A stretch of DNA of 52,840 nucleotides from Propionivibrio dicarboxylicus (GTDB lineage: Bacteria > Pseudomonadota > Gammaproteobacteria > Burkholderiales > Rhodocyclaceae), in the NCBI GenBank assembly GCA_945902805.1, contig CAMDMZ010000032.1, positions 1 to 52,840 of the forward strand. Direction: 5' to 3'. How positions within the stretch are numbered: the first letter of the stretch is position 1; the number at the start of each line of letters is the position of its first letter. Below, piece by piece: positions 26,201 through 33,681 of the stretch. The position numbers and the translations under genes were made by a program. The notes beneath the pieces were generated by a model, which saw nothing but the letters and a program-made list of their open reading frames with translations, did no database searches and had not been told where the DNA came from.

Positions 26201-26812
26201 TGCGATGGTATGGCCATCGATTGTGTAGGCGGCCATGGTCCACCCTTCACGGACCGGCGTGTCTTTGACCACGTGCACCAGCCAATCCAGGCGCAACGAG
26301 GCAAACAACAGTGGGCTGTCATTCGTTGCGGCCAATGGATTGCCAAAGACAATGACTCGTTCGCCGGAAATACGCCCACTCACCAGTTCGCCATCGCTGA
26401 AATCATTGCGCTCGCGAACCTCTTTGAACCAGCGCCGGTCCGCTAAAGAAACCCCGCTGGCAACGGGCTTGCCGCTGCAAAAAACTTTGCCATCCCGGGT
26501 GGTGGCACCGAAATTGGCGAAATGGATTTGGGTTTCCAGTAAACGCGTCGCCAATCCGTTGCAATCACTGGCTTTCGGCGACTTCATCTCGTTGGCATTG
26601 GCCATGATGCGCAAGACCTGATGCACGTTGTCCAGCACGATGGCTTCCGGTACCAGCGCCGAACGCAATTGCACACGGATGTCCTGCTCGATCGCCGCCT
26701 GCGCCGCTTCGCGTCCCTGCCGATAGGCATACAGCGAATTCAATAACAGCGGCACGATCGCCACCGCCACCAGCAACAGCAAACGCGACTTCAGGCTGGC
26801 CGCCAGCTTCAT
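23270..26812 (-). CDS. Cache-HAMP-PAS-PAS-GGDEF-EAL-REC protein
   Basis: This 1180-residue protein has a membrane helix at about 10-28, a periplasmic Cache-type sensor (35-280), a second helix (about 284-302), HAMP (about 305-360) and two PAS domains. GGDEF (about 620-780), EAL (about 795-1040) and a C-terminal receiver follow. The GGDEF signature reads SADEF near 696, so synthesis of c-di-GMP is doubtful. The EAL part keeps EALIRW, LALDDFGTGYSSLSYL, IKIDQSF and AEGVE and should be active. The receiver has ILLVDDEVNIVATLK, SDQRMPEMTG and LTKPWDNDEL. It resembles the shorter PAS-GGDEF-EAL-REC protein on the other strand, with a transmembrane sensor added. The start codon is preceded directly by a repeat copy and has no clear Shine-Dalgarno site. 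Confidence 0.92.
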   Translation of the reverse strand: MKLAASLKSRLLLLVAVAIVPLLLNSLYAYRQGREAAQAAIEQDIRVQLRSALVPEAIVLDNVHQVLRIMANANEMKSPKASDCNGLATRLLETQIHFANFGATTRDGKVFCSGKPVASGVSLADRRWFKEVRERNDFSDGELVSGRISGERVIVFGNPLAATNDSPLLFASLRLDWLVHVVKDTPVREGWTMAAYTIDGHTIALQPDTGNQSAQASTEGELLSFIQTRPPETVRTLAGPDGVRRLYGMAPLKIAHGDIYLVIGAPPDVAFSEVEGQFRRALLMSILVAAVSFALAWMVIQRQFFDFSDALRGAFDGLSKGDRAVRAPVSSAISEFQVISDGFNRMAGELEVLEQRHASDQQRVRESTALLDAVMNSSEALVYIFDLEGRCLLANQAFARVLGTSPESMRGVSRDTLVSSEHARALRADDRRVLDGGTSIRVEESFHAVGNGERNFLSVKFPLRNASGNIYAIGGISSDITDKIRSEIALSLAAMVFDASAEGIFIADPDQRILQVNPRFTAITGYTAAEAIGQTPRLLRSGVHDRDFYLHLWARLQRTGGWEGEITNRRKDGSLYTEWLSISTVKAANGTVQNYIALFSDLTQKQALDRRVDELQNFDPLTGLPNRNLFIDRVQHSVRTASREKRGMAVFWVDIARFRVINDTFGHPIGDSVLTEVGQRLQRVVRAADSITRLSADEFGILMFGFDGESDIVVLAQRVIEAIGEPMQIGEHQFSLASHLGISVFPKDGETADDLLKAADAALVRAKQAGRDVFRFFTAGMDVDAARRLTVEVELRNALAANQFEMHYQPQIDLATGRLCGTEALIRWTHPVLGAISPTEFIPLAEEAQLIGPIGEWAMRVSCRQNKAWLDAGFQPLPVAVNVSGRQFHQPDLVEMIAGILAETALPHHLLEIELTETAFIGDMMAAVAIAHRIKGLGVLLALDDFGTGYSSLSYLSGLPFDKIKIDQSFVRDITTNPVNAAIATATIAMGRSLDLIVLAEGVELPAQMHFLRNRQCEAIQGYLFSKPLRGEDLTALLISGRTLSVGSNVKPPAQTILLVDDEVNIVATLKRLLRRDGYEILTATNAHDALDILAEHEVQVILSDQRMPEMTGVDFLAKTRQMYPNAVRMILSGYSDVDSITGAINRGAIYRFLTKPWDNDELRAAVREAFRVAEGRAHP

Positions 26813-26815
26813 TGC

Positions 26816-26843
26816 GCCGGGCCGCCAGCACCGACTTTTTGCA
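26816..26843 (+). repeat. Dispersed repeat copy directly upstream of a start codon
   Basis: It matches the core at 21 of 24 positions (GGGCC replaces GTCTC). It starts four bases from the ATG of the Cache-EAL gene and covers its normal ribosome-binding region, inverted relative to that gene. Confidence 0.85.
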
Positions 26844-26872
26844 GCCCCACCTTTTGCCGATGCATCAGCGCG

Positions 26873-27868
26873 CTACTCCCCGGCGAAATCGAGAAAACGC
26901 TCTTTGCACATCCGGGCGAGGATGGTGTTTTCCAGAGTCATGCGACGGTGCGTCAGGGCCTGCGCAACCATGGCGCGCAGTTCGTAATCCACCCACGGTT
27001 TGGCCACAAAATGGCTGATGTGTGCCATATCGAGCGCATACACAATGGCATCCAGGGTGGCGACGCCGGAAATCATGATGAGTTCGGCATCCGGCTGCTT
27101 CTCGGCGAAGGCCTCAAGAAATTTCGAACCGTCCATACCGGGCATCTGGTAGTCGGAGATGACGCACGAGAAGGTGATTTCATCCGCCATCTTGAGCGCA
27201 TGCAAGGGCGAATCACTGACCTGGATACTAAGTCGGTTGCTGTCCAGTTCGGGCGCATGCTGGGACTGGAATTCGTTGCGCATGGCGGCAAACACGTCGT
27301 CCAACCGGCTTTGATGCTTGAGGTCGCGCGCCAGGGCATGCGCCACGGCAAGATCGTCATCGACAATCAGGATTTGCTCGACCCGGCTGATGGCGTCAAG
27401 CGGTAAATCGATGCCCTTCTCGCGCAGCAACTTCGCCATCCGGCGGTTATCACGGAAAGTACGGCGCCAGTCGATCGCCTGGGCAATCGTGCTCTTGAGA
27501 AAGTAGCTGCTCCAGGGTTTGGGAATGAAACGGTAGATGTGAGTCTGGTTGATCATGTGCACCAGCGATTCCAGATCGGTCTGGCCGGAAAGAACGACGC
27601 GCGCGCAATCGGGCTGGATACCATGCAGTTGCTTGAGAAATTCGAGGCCATCCATTCCCGGCATACGGAAATCGGTCAGCACCACCTCGAATTCCTTTTC
27701 CTTCGCCCGCTCCAGCGCGGCCTGCGGATCGCTAAAGCCTTCGACGGTATAGCGGAAACGGCCGTAGGGCGGCGAAGAGAGCTCGCGCCGGATAGCGTTA
27801 ACGATGTTCTGTTCATCATCGACGACCAGAATGGCATGCTCGCTCGGGGCAGGAGTGGAGTTGGTCAT
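26873..27868 (-). CDS. Tandem-receiver response regulator
   Basis: The 331-residue protein consists of two receiver domains. The first (about 12-130) has LVVDDEQNIVNAIRREL, Asp in VVLTDFRMPGMDG and Lys in IPKPWSSYFL. The second (about 165-310) has ILIVDDDLAVAHALA, Asp in VISDYQMPGMDG and Lys in VAKPWVDYEL. The second has an insertion of about 25 residues between helix 1 and strand 2. Both keep all phosphorylation residues, so two kinases could feed this protein. It has no output domain. GGAGG lies eight bases before the ATG at 27868. It reads in the same direction as the Cache-EAL gene and lies upstream of it, so it is probably in the same operon. Confidence 0.9.
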   Translation of the reverse strand: MTNSTPAPSEHAILVVDDEQNIVNAIRRELSSPPYGRFRYTVEGFSDPQAALERAKEKEFEVVLTDFRMPGMDGLEFLKQLHGIQPDCARVVLSGQTDLESLVHMINQTHIYRFIPKPWSSYFLKSTIAQAIDWRRTFRDNRRMAKLLREKGIDLPLDAISRVEQILIVDDDLAVAHALARDLKHQSRLDDVFAAMRNEFQSQHAPELDSNRLSIQVSDSPLHALKMADEITFSCVISDYQMPGMDGSKFLEAFAEKQPDAELIMISGVATLDAIVYALDMAHISHFVAKPWVDYELRAMVAQALTHRRMTLENTILARMCKERFLDFAGE

Positions 27869-27954
27869 GATGCAAGCCTCCGTCAGATAACTATTTGAAT
27901 GATTCTAGGCCAAAGGCCGGCGCCAAACCGCCCTGATTCAGTGATTAAGTGGTG

Positions 27955-28743
27955 TTAGCGGCAAGCACCGTTACTGTCGAGTTTCATCCAGCGCTGCAGC
28001 CATTCTTTGGCGCGTAGACGGGCGTGACGGGTTGCCACTTTCTCCTCGGGTGACTGGTCGGGACGAAAATCAAAGGCGCGTCGCGCCAGCGGGTAGCCCT
28101 GCAGTTCAACCGGTACGCCACGCTCCCACAACGAATAAAAAGCGCGTCCATTGCTCATGCGCCGCAGCTCGAAATCCTGCTCGCCGATCATCAACAGCAT
28201 GGGCGTTTTGATCTGCATGATTTCCGGGGCGACGCGGAACAACTGGTCGGGCTCCGGTGCATTGGGATTTTGCATGTGGCCGTAGTAGCTGGCGATGGCG
28301 GCAATGTCCGGGCCGCGTTTGGCCGCCAGACGAATTGCGTAGTAGGGGCCGCGCGACTGACCGACGACGCCAGCTGGCATCTTGCATGCCTTGGGATGCT
28401 TGAGCAGGTAATCGAGGGCCGCTTCGACATCGCTTTCGGTGGCTGGATCATGTTCCGACGGCCAACGTTCGATCATCCGCCCGGCCTGCCAGTCGGGCAT
28501 CACCACCAGGAAGCCCTGCTCGGCCAGTTCGGTAATGTGGCGCGTCTCGTTTTCATCGATACCACGCTTGGCGTGAATGAAAAGTACCGGCGGGAATGGT
28601 CCCGGCCCGGAAGGAATCGCCACCGAGAGCGGCACCTCGACATCACCCGATTTGATAACGGTGGGTGCCATAGTGACGGCGGCCGTGGCGGCCTGAGCAA
28701 ACATGGCCAGCAGAAAAGTGTAAGGAAGAATTCGATTCAACAT
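27955..28743 (-). CDS. Secreted dienelactone-hydrolase-like alpha/beta protein
   Basis: The 262-residue product has a signal peptide (LPYTFLLAMFAQAATA) and an alpha/beta-hydrolase fold of the dienelactone hydrolase group. The nucleophile elbow is VVGQSRGPYYA, with Ser where dienelactone hydrolases have Cys, and the acidic residue is in MLLMIGEQD. At the position of the catalytic His (normally near GHxF), the sequence is PLARRAFDF, with Arg instead. A complete triad is therefore not visible and activity is uncertain. The ATG at 28743 is chosen over 28749 because AGGAG is then seven bases upstream. Substrate unknown. Confidence 0.8.
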   Translation of the reverse strand: MLNRILPYTFLLAMFAQAATAAVTMAPTVIKSGDVEVPLSVAIPSGPGPFPPVLFIHAKRGIDENETRHITELAEQGFLVVMPDWQAGRMIERWPSEHDPATESDVEAALDYLLKHPKACKMPAGVVGQSRGPYYAIRLAAKRGPDIAAIASYYGHMQNPNAPEPDQLFRVAPEIMQIKTPMLLMIGEQDFELRRMSNGRAFYSLWERGVPVELQGYPLARRAFDFRPDQSPEEKVATRHARLRAKEWLQRWMKLDSNGACR

Positions 28744-28773
28744 AGCCATGCTCCTGTGCCAAATAGTCAGGGA

Positions 28774-29523
28774 TCAGAGAAACTTGCCGCGTTGCCTCCG
28801 CGCCTCGAACAGGCAAATGCCGGCGGAAACCGAGACATTGAGGCTTTCAACACTGCCGTGCATCGGGATCTGCGCCAACTCGTCACAGGTGTCGCGCGTC
28901 AGCCGCCGCAAGCCATCGCCTTCGGCACCCAGCACCCAGGCGCAGGGTACTTTCTGGTCGACCACGTACAGCGACTTTTCCGCTTCACCGGCGGCACCGA
29001 TGGTCCAGATGCCGCGTTCCTGCATCTCGCGCAACGAACGTGCCAGATTGGTGACCACGATGTAGGGCACGGTATCGGCGGCGCCGCTGGCGACCTTAAT
29101 GGCGGTGGCATTCAGGCCGCAGGCTTTGTCCTTCGGCGCAATGACAGCGTGCGCCCCGGCGGCATCGGCGACACGCAGGCAGGCGCCAAGATTATGCGGA
29201 TCGGTAATGCCGTCGAGCACCAAAATCAAGGCCTTGTCGGTGCTATCTACGAGGCCATCGAGCACATCGTCCAGCGTGACATGGCGCATCTGTGCTGCCA
29301 CCTTGGCCACCACGCCCTGATGCCCTTTGCCGGCGAGACCGTCGAGACGCGCGGTATCGGCCTGGATCACGCGCACCCCGGCAGCGGCGGCGAGCTTGAG
29401 CAGATCGCGCATGCGGCCATCCTGACGGCCTTCGGCGACGTGCAGTTCCTTGACGTCAGCGGCGGCGTGGCGCAGCTTGGCGGTGATGGCATGGAAGCCG
29501 TGGATCAGTCGGGTTTCAGACAC
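28774..29523 (-). CDS. rlmB: 23S rRNA Gm2251 2'-O-methyltransferase RlmB
   Basis: The 249-residue protein starts VSETRLIHGFHAITAKL, the substrate-binding N-domain of TrmH/SpoU enzymes. It has the SPOUT knot motifs DGITDPHNLGACLRVADAAG, then CAWVLGAEGDGLRRL and GSVESLNVSVSAGICLFE. It methylates the ribose of G2251 in 23S rRNA. The GTG start at 29523 has AAGGAG seven bases upstream and lies inside the end of the MscS gene, an eight-base overlap, so the two are probably translated from one message. Confidence 0.93.
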   Translation of the reverse strand: MSETRLIHGFHAITAKLRHAAADVKELHVAEGRQDGRMRDLLKLAAAAGVRVIQADTARLDGLAGKGHQGVVAKVAAQMRHVTLDDVLDGLVDSTDKALILVLDGITDPHNLGACLRVADAAGAHAVIAPKDKACGLNATAIKVASGAADTVPYIVVTNLARSLREMQERGIWTIGAAGEAEKSLYVVDQKVPCAWVLGAEGDGLRRLTRDTCDELAQIPMHGSVESLNVSVSAGICLFEARRQRGKFL

Positions 29524-30814
29524 TTGGTTGCTCCTTGAATACGCGTACTTCACGCTGCGGGAAGGGAATGGAAATGCCGGCCGACTGGAACTCGCGCCAG
29601 ATCTTCAAATAGATATCAGTGCGCAGGGCACCCGTGCCTTCTTCCGGATCGGCGATCCAGAAACCCAGTTCGAGATTGATGCCGGAATCGGCAAACGCCA
29701 GGACGAATGTACGTGGTGCCGGCTCGGCGATGACTCGCTCCTGCGCCTTCGCGGCCGCCTCCAGGATCGCCATCGCACGTTCGATGTCGCTGTCGTAGCT
29801 GATCTGGATCGGCATGGCGATGCGCACCTTGTGGTCGCTGAAGGATTCGTTCTGGACTACCGAACTGACCAGCAACTCATTCGGCACCAGGGCTTCGACA
29901 CCGGTCAGTCCGCGCAGGACGGTAAAACGCGTGGTGATACGGGTCACCGTACCGCGATCAGTGCCGACCGAGATCAGGTTGCCGATACGGATCGAACGAT
30001 CGAGCAGGATGATGAATCCGGAGACGTAATTGCTGGCGATCTTCTGCAAACCCAGGCCAAGGCCAACCCCGAGCGCGCCACTGAAGACCGACAACATCGT
30101 GAGGTCGATGCCGACCAGCGGCAAGCTGATCAGTACGGCGGTGACGATCAGCAGCGCGCGCGCCAGGCGGGCAAAGACCACGCGCAGATTGACATCCATG
30201 GCTTCGGCACGATCGAGCCGGGCTTCAATCAGGCTACCCAGCCAGAGGGCACCGAGCATGGTTGCCAATACGGCCGCCAGACCTTGCAGCAGAATCCACA
30301 GCGTAAGTTTTTGCTTGCCGAGGGTGAAGCTAACGGCCTCCAGCACATTGATCACTTCGGGCAGCACACCCATGATGTGCAGGGCAGCGATCGACCACAC
30401 CACCAGCGCGAATCCCCGCTCGAAACTGGCCAACCAGGCCGCCCCGGTAAAACTGTGGCGCAGGACGTAAAAGACCATCCGAATGGCCGCCAGCGAAGCC
30501 AGCAGCGGTATTGCCAACGAGAGCAGATGAACGCTGATGTGCGGCTTCAACAAGGGGCGGGCAATGAGGAGCAGAAAGACGGCGGCCAGCGGAAACGCCA
30601 GCCGCTTCAGGCTACCCTGGCCGAGTTCCCAGACCTTGCCTTCACCGCGCGGACGCCGTCGCACCAGAACCTCGATCAGCTTGGCCAGTCCAAGGCAGAC
30701 CGCCAGGGCAAGAAACTGCCAGCCGATCCCCGGTTCGCGCAGATCAACCAGCAGGCCTTGCGCCAGGCTGGCTAACTCGTGTTGGACGTTTTCAGTGCTC
30801 ACAGCATGCTCCAT
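29516..30814 (-). CDS. MscS-family mechanosensitive channel
   Basis: The 432-residue membrane protein has about five or six helices in the first 250 residues. The MscS pore helix follows, with GALGVGLGLGLQKIASNYVS then GFIILLDRSIRIGNLI, and the cytosolic beta/alpha-beta cage closes with REFQSAGISIPFPQREVRV. These features fit small-conductance mechanosensitive channels that release solutes on osmotic downshock. It is longer than E. coli MscS (286 residues), with extra N-terminal helices. Its end overlaps the start of rlmB. Confidence 0.92.
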   Translation of the reverse strand: MEHAVSTENVQHELASLAQGLLVDLREPGIGWQFLALAVCLGLAKLIEVLVRRRPRGEGKVWELGQGSLKRLAFPLAAVFLLLIARPLLKPHISVHLLSLAIPLLASLAAIRMVFYVLRHSFTGAAWLASFERGFALVVWSIAALHIMGVLPEVINVLEAVSFTLGKQKLTLWILLQGLAAVLATMLGALWLGSLIEARLDRAEAMDVNLRVVFARLARALLIVTAVLISLPLVGIDLTMLSVFSGALGVGLGLGLQKIASNYVSGFIILLDRSIRIGNLISVGTDRGTVTRITTRFTVLRGLTGVEALVPNELLVSSVVQNESFSDHKVRIAMPIQISYDSDIERAMAILEAAAKAQERVIAEPAPRTFVLAFADSGINLELGFWIADPEEGTGALRTDIYLKIWREFQSAGISIPFPQREVRVFKEQPSV

Positions 30815-30842
30815 CCGCGATAGACCGCTTGTTCAGAATCGT

Positions 30843-31391
30843 TCACTCCGGCGCCGTGGCTTCTTCCAGGTGCCGCTGCCAGTTGTCGAGGTAGCGCCGT
30901 GCCAGCTCGGGATGATTGCGCAGGATCAGCAGGTTTTCGGAATTGCGGGCCTGTGCCGAATAGCTGAAATTGTAGCTGCCGGTAATCACGACCGGGTGGG
31001 AGCTGAGAGCATCGATCAGGATGATCTTGTTGTGCGCAGCGGCATAGCGGGTTTCGAAACGCACATCGACGCCCTCGGCGATCAGCTCGGCGAGACGCGA
31101 GTTACTGCCACGGCGTTCCATTTCCCGATCGGCGAGGATGGCGACACGCACACCGCGCGCATGCAGTTCAGAAAGCCCGCGCGCGATGGGGCGACTGGTC
31201 AGCAGGTAGGCTTGCACATGCACCGTTTGCCGCGCTTCGCGCAGAGCCCGCAGTATCGCCCCTTCGGCGTCGTCCCACGGCGTGAAGAAAACCTCGACAC
31301 TCCCCCGCGCGGTAACTGGTGCCGCATGCAGCACCTGTCCCATGCCACAAACACAGCACAGGATCAGGACCAGGAATCGAAAAATGCTCAA
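30843..31391 (-). CDS. Phospholipase D-like secreted protein, single HKD motif
   Basis: The 182-residue protein has a signal peptide (FLVLILCCVCGMGQVLHA) and one PLD domain with the motif HNKIILIDALSSHPVVITGS, an HxKxxxxD signature, followed by YNFSYSAQARNSEN. Small single-HKD proteins act as dimers and include the Nuc-type endonucleases. This one is probably periplasmic or secreted. Its start overlaps the stop of the upstream RNA methyltransferase by four bases, so it is the last gene of the purN-DUF3108-methyltransferase operon. Nuclease rather than lipase activity is the usual assignment for this size class but is not shown here. Confidence 0.85.
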   Translation of the reverse strand: MSIFRFLVLILCCVCGMGQVLHAAPVTARGSVEVFFTPWDDAEGAILRALREARQTVHVQAYLLTSRPIARGLSELHARGVRVAILADREMERRGSNSRLAELIAEGVDVRFETRYAAAHNKIILIDALSSHPVVITGSYNFSYSAQARNSENLLILRNHPELARRYLDNWQRHLEEATAPE

Positions 31392-32671
31392 ACGGTGCGT
31401 TCCAGCGCCACAGCAAAGAAGCCATCGGTGCCATGCTGGTGCGGCCAGAGTTGCAGCGATTCGCCGATATCCATATCGATGCCTTGCGCCGCCAGCAGAT
31501 CGCGCGCCGAAAGTTTCTTGAATTGCGGATGGGTAGCGAGAAAAGCGGCGACGATGGCCTCGTTTTCTTCGTCAAGAATACTGCAGGTGGCATACACCAG
31601 GCGGCCGCCGACTTTGAGCAAACGTGAGGCCGAGGCCAGAATCGCGGCCTGCTTGACCACCAGTTCGGCAATGCTCTCGGGCGTCTGGCGCCACTTGAGG
31701 TCGGGATTGCGGCGCAAAGTCCCCAGGCCCGAACACGGCGCATCGACCAGGACGCGATCGATCTTGCCGCTGAGCCGCTTGACGCGGCTATCGGTTTCGC
31801 TGGAAATGCACGCGGTATGGATATTCGACAGACCAGCCCGGGCCGCACGCGGCTTGAGCTTGGTCAGGCGCTTTTCCGAGACATCGAAGGCATACAGACG
31901 ACCGGTCGAGCGCATCATGGCGCCGAGCAGCAGCGTCTTGCCGCCGGCGCCGGCGCAAAAATCGACCACCATTTCGCTGCGCTTGGGTTGTAGCAGAAAA
32001 CCCAGCAATTGCGAACCTTCGTCCTGTACCTCGACGCTGCCGTCAAGGAACAGGGGGTAGTCGTGCAAAGGCGGCCGGCCCTCGATCCGGATGCCGATGG
32101 GCGAGTACGGGCAGGCGGTCGCCGGCAACCCATCGGCCTGCATACGGGCGAGCACCGTCGCGCGCTCGGCCTTGATCGAATTGACACGCAAGTCGAGCGG
32201 TGCCGACGTATTCAAGCCTTGAGCCACCGCCCGCAGGTCATCGTCAGTCAGATGCGCTTGCAGTCGCTCTGTCAGCCAGTCGGGGAAATCGATTTGCACG
32301 GCCAGACTCAGTTCCGGCGCGGCCTGCTCGCGGAACTGTTTGAGCCAGCCAAGTTCGGCCGGATACAGCGCCGTGTCCAGGTGTTCCTGTGGATGACCGA
32401 GTTGTTCCGTCAGAGCCAGCGCCACTTGCAAGCGCAAGGCGGCTTTGCCCGGCAGATCCTTGGTCATCAATTGCAGCCAGCGCAAGCGGCGCAGCACGGC
32501 ATAACCGGCTTCGGCGATGAAAGCACGATCGCGCGTGCCGCTGCGATGGGCGCGGAAAAATGCGGTCAGCGTCGCGTCGGCGGGCTGCACGAATTCCAGC
32601 AGACGTTCTGTAGCGGCGACGGCGGCATTGAATAAAGGCGCGGGAACACCGACGCCGGAGTATGGTTTCAT
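31388..32671 (-). CDS. RsmB/NOP-family RNA (cytosine-5) methyltransferase
   Basis: The 427-residue protein has an N-terminal helical domain (about 1-145, somewhat NusB-like), then a Rossmann methyltransferase domain. SAM-binding residues lie in VVDFCAGAGGKTLLLGAMM. The two catalytic cysteines are in DAPCSGLGTLRRNPDLKW and in VYATCSILDEENEA. It methylates cytosine C5 in rRNA; whether it is the true RsmB (C967 of 16S) or another family member cannot be decided here. The ATG at 32671 overlaps the stop of the DUF3108 gene by four bases. Confidence 0.9.
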   Translation of the reverse strand: MKPYSGVGVPAPLFNAAVAATERLLEFVQPADATLTAFFRAHRSGTRDRAFIAEAGYAVLRRLRWLQLMTKDLPGKAALRLQVALALTEQLGHPQEHLDTALYPAELGWLKQFREQAAPELSLAVQIDFPDWLTERLQAHLTDDDLRAVAQGLNTSAPLDLRVNSIKAERATVLARMQADGLPATACPYSPIGIRIEGRPPLHDYPLFLDGSVEVQDEGSQLLGFLLQPKRSEMVVDFCAGAGGKTLLLGAMMRSTGRLYAFDVSEKRLTKLKPRAARAGLSNIHTACISSETDSRVKRLSGKIDRVLVDAPCSGLGTLRRNPDLKWRQTPESIAELVVKQAAILASASRLLKVGGRLVYATCSILDEENEAIVAAFLATHPQFKKLSARDLLAAQGIDMDIGESLQLWPHQHGTDGFFAVALERTV

Positions 32672-33681
32672 GGGGTTTCCTTGATGTCGATCGCGACGGC
32701 GATCTGGTCGAAAAGTTCGCCTTTGCGATCGACGAAGCGGATTTTCAGGGGCAGGCCGCGCAAGTCCGGGGCGATCCATATCTCGATCAGATCGCCACCG
32801 CTCCTGGCCGCATAGCGCCAGGTCAGCCATTCCTTTTGCGACACCGTCAGGCGTTCCTTGCCCTTCGGTTCAAAACGATAACGCTCCAGTTTGCGTCCGG
32901 TAGCGATTGGCAGTTCCAGCACCTGATCTGCTACCGCCGTCAGACTCGCCTGGTAATACAGCGACAACATGTCCTGCGTGCCGGGTGGCAGCGCCACTTC
33001 CTTGCCGTCGTAGCTCAACAGCTTGCGCTCCCAATCGAAGGCCGCAGTATCGGTGCCCTTGACCTTTTCGTGGCGGAATTCTTCCGGCTGCAGCCCCGCC
33101 GCACTAATCCGGCCACGACTGCTCTGCAGTACGCGCACGGATTTGATCCAGGCGGCAAGCCCGGTGGTTTGCGTCACGCCGCTGGCTTGGTAGTGCAGAC
33201 CATCGTGCTCCCACTCCTGCACTGACTGTCCGATGATGAAGCCCTGATCGCCGCGCATCAGGTCGTAGCTGATGCGGCCCTTGGTCGGTAGCGTGATGGC
33301 TTGCGGCGCAGTGGGAATCAAAGGGGGCGGCGGTGGCGGTTCGGCGGCTGCCAACGGGGCGGGCTCCGGATTGGGCTCAAAAGTCGGTTCTGGCGGGACG
33401 GCGGCAGTCAGATTCGCGGGCTCAGTGGTGCTGGCCACGGGCGGCAACACGGCGCTGGGTGGCGTCACCGGTCGCGCTGGTCGTTGCCGTGGAGCTGGCT
33501 TCGCCGCGACGGTGGCCGGCGCGGCGACGTTGCTCTTTGGTGCCGGCAGCAATACCGCTTCGACGATTGCCGGCGGATCGGCGCCATTGATGCTCGGCAG
33601 TTCCCATTCCGGACCGAACAGGATGCCAAGGTGGATCAGCATCGATCCGAGCAGGGCCAGCGAAAAACCCATGTATTTCAA
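32668..33681 (-). CDS. DUF3108-domain protein with Pro-rich linker
   Basis: The 337-residue protein has an N-terminal hydrophobic helix (MGFSLALLGSMLIHLGILFG), a long Pro/Ala-rich segment (about 40-130) and a C-terminal DUF3108 domain (about 140-335). The latter has RISYDLMRGDQGFIIG and WEHDGLHYQASGVTQT. The helix plus Pro-rich layout suggests an inner-membrane anchor with a periplasmic domain. DUF3108 has no settled function. Residues about 94-102 (AVPPEPTFE) are encoded by the dispersed repeat, inside the flexible linker. The gene overlaps purN upstream and the methyltransferase downstream by four bases each. Confidence 0.85.
   Translation of the reverse strand: MKYMGFSLALLGSMLIHLGILFGPEWELPSINGADPPAIVEAVLLPAPKSNVAAPATVAAKPAPRQRPARPVTPPSAVLPPVASTTEPANLTAAVPPEPTFEPNPEPAPLAAAEPPPPPPLIPTAPQAITLPTKGRISYDLMRGDQGFIIGQSVQEWEHDGLHYQASGVTQTTGLAAWIKSVRVLQSSRGRISAAGLQPEEFRHEKVKGTDTAAFDWERKLLSYDGKEVALPPGTQDMLSLYYQASLTAVADQVLELPIATGRKLERYRFEPKGKERLTVSQKEWLTWRYAARSGGDLIEIWIAPDLRGLPLKIRFVDRKGELFDQIAVAIDIKETP
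33375..33402 (-). repeat. Dispersed repeat copy inside the DUF3108 gene
   Basis: It matches the core at 22 of 24 positions. It is co-oriented with the gene and read as AVPPEPTF in the Pro-rich linker. Confidence 0.9.

Noticed and set aside
29450-30775. A plus-strand open frame of about 440 codons, rich in Gln, Asp and Arg, opposite the MscS gene
   Set aside because: Composition and lack of motifs show that it is the antisense of a membrane protein gene.
31604-31625. GGCCGCCGACTTTGAGCAAACG in part as a repeat copy
   Set aside because: It encodes the conserved LLKVGGRLVYATC motif of the methyltransferase and matches only about ten bases of the core.
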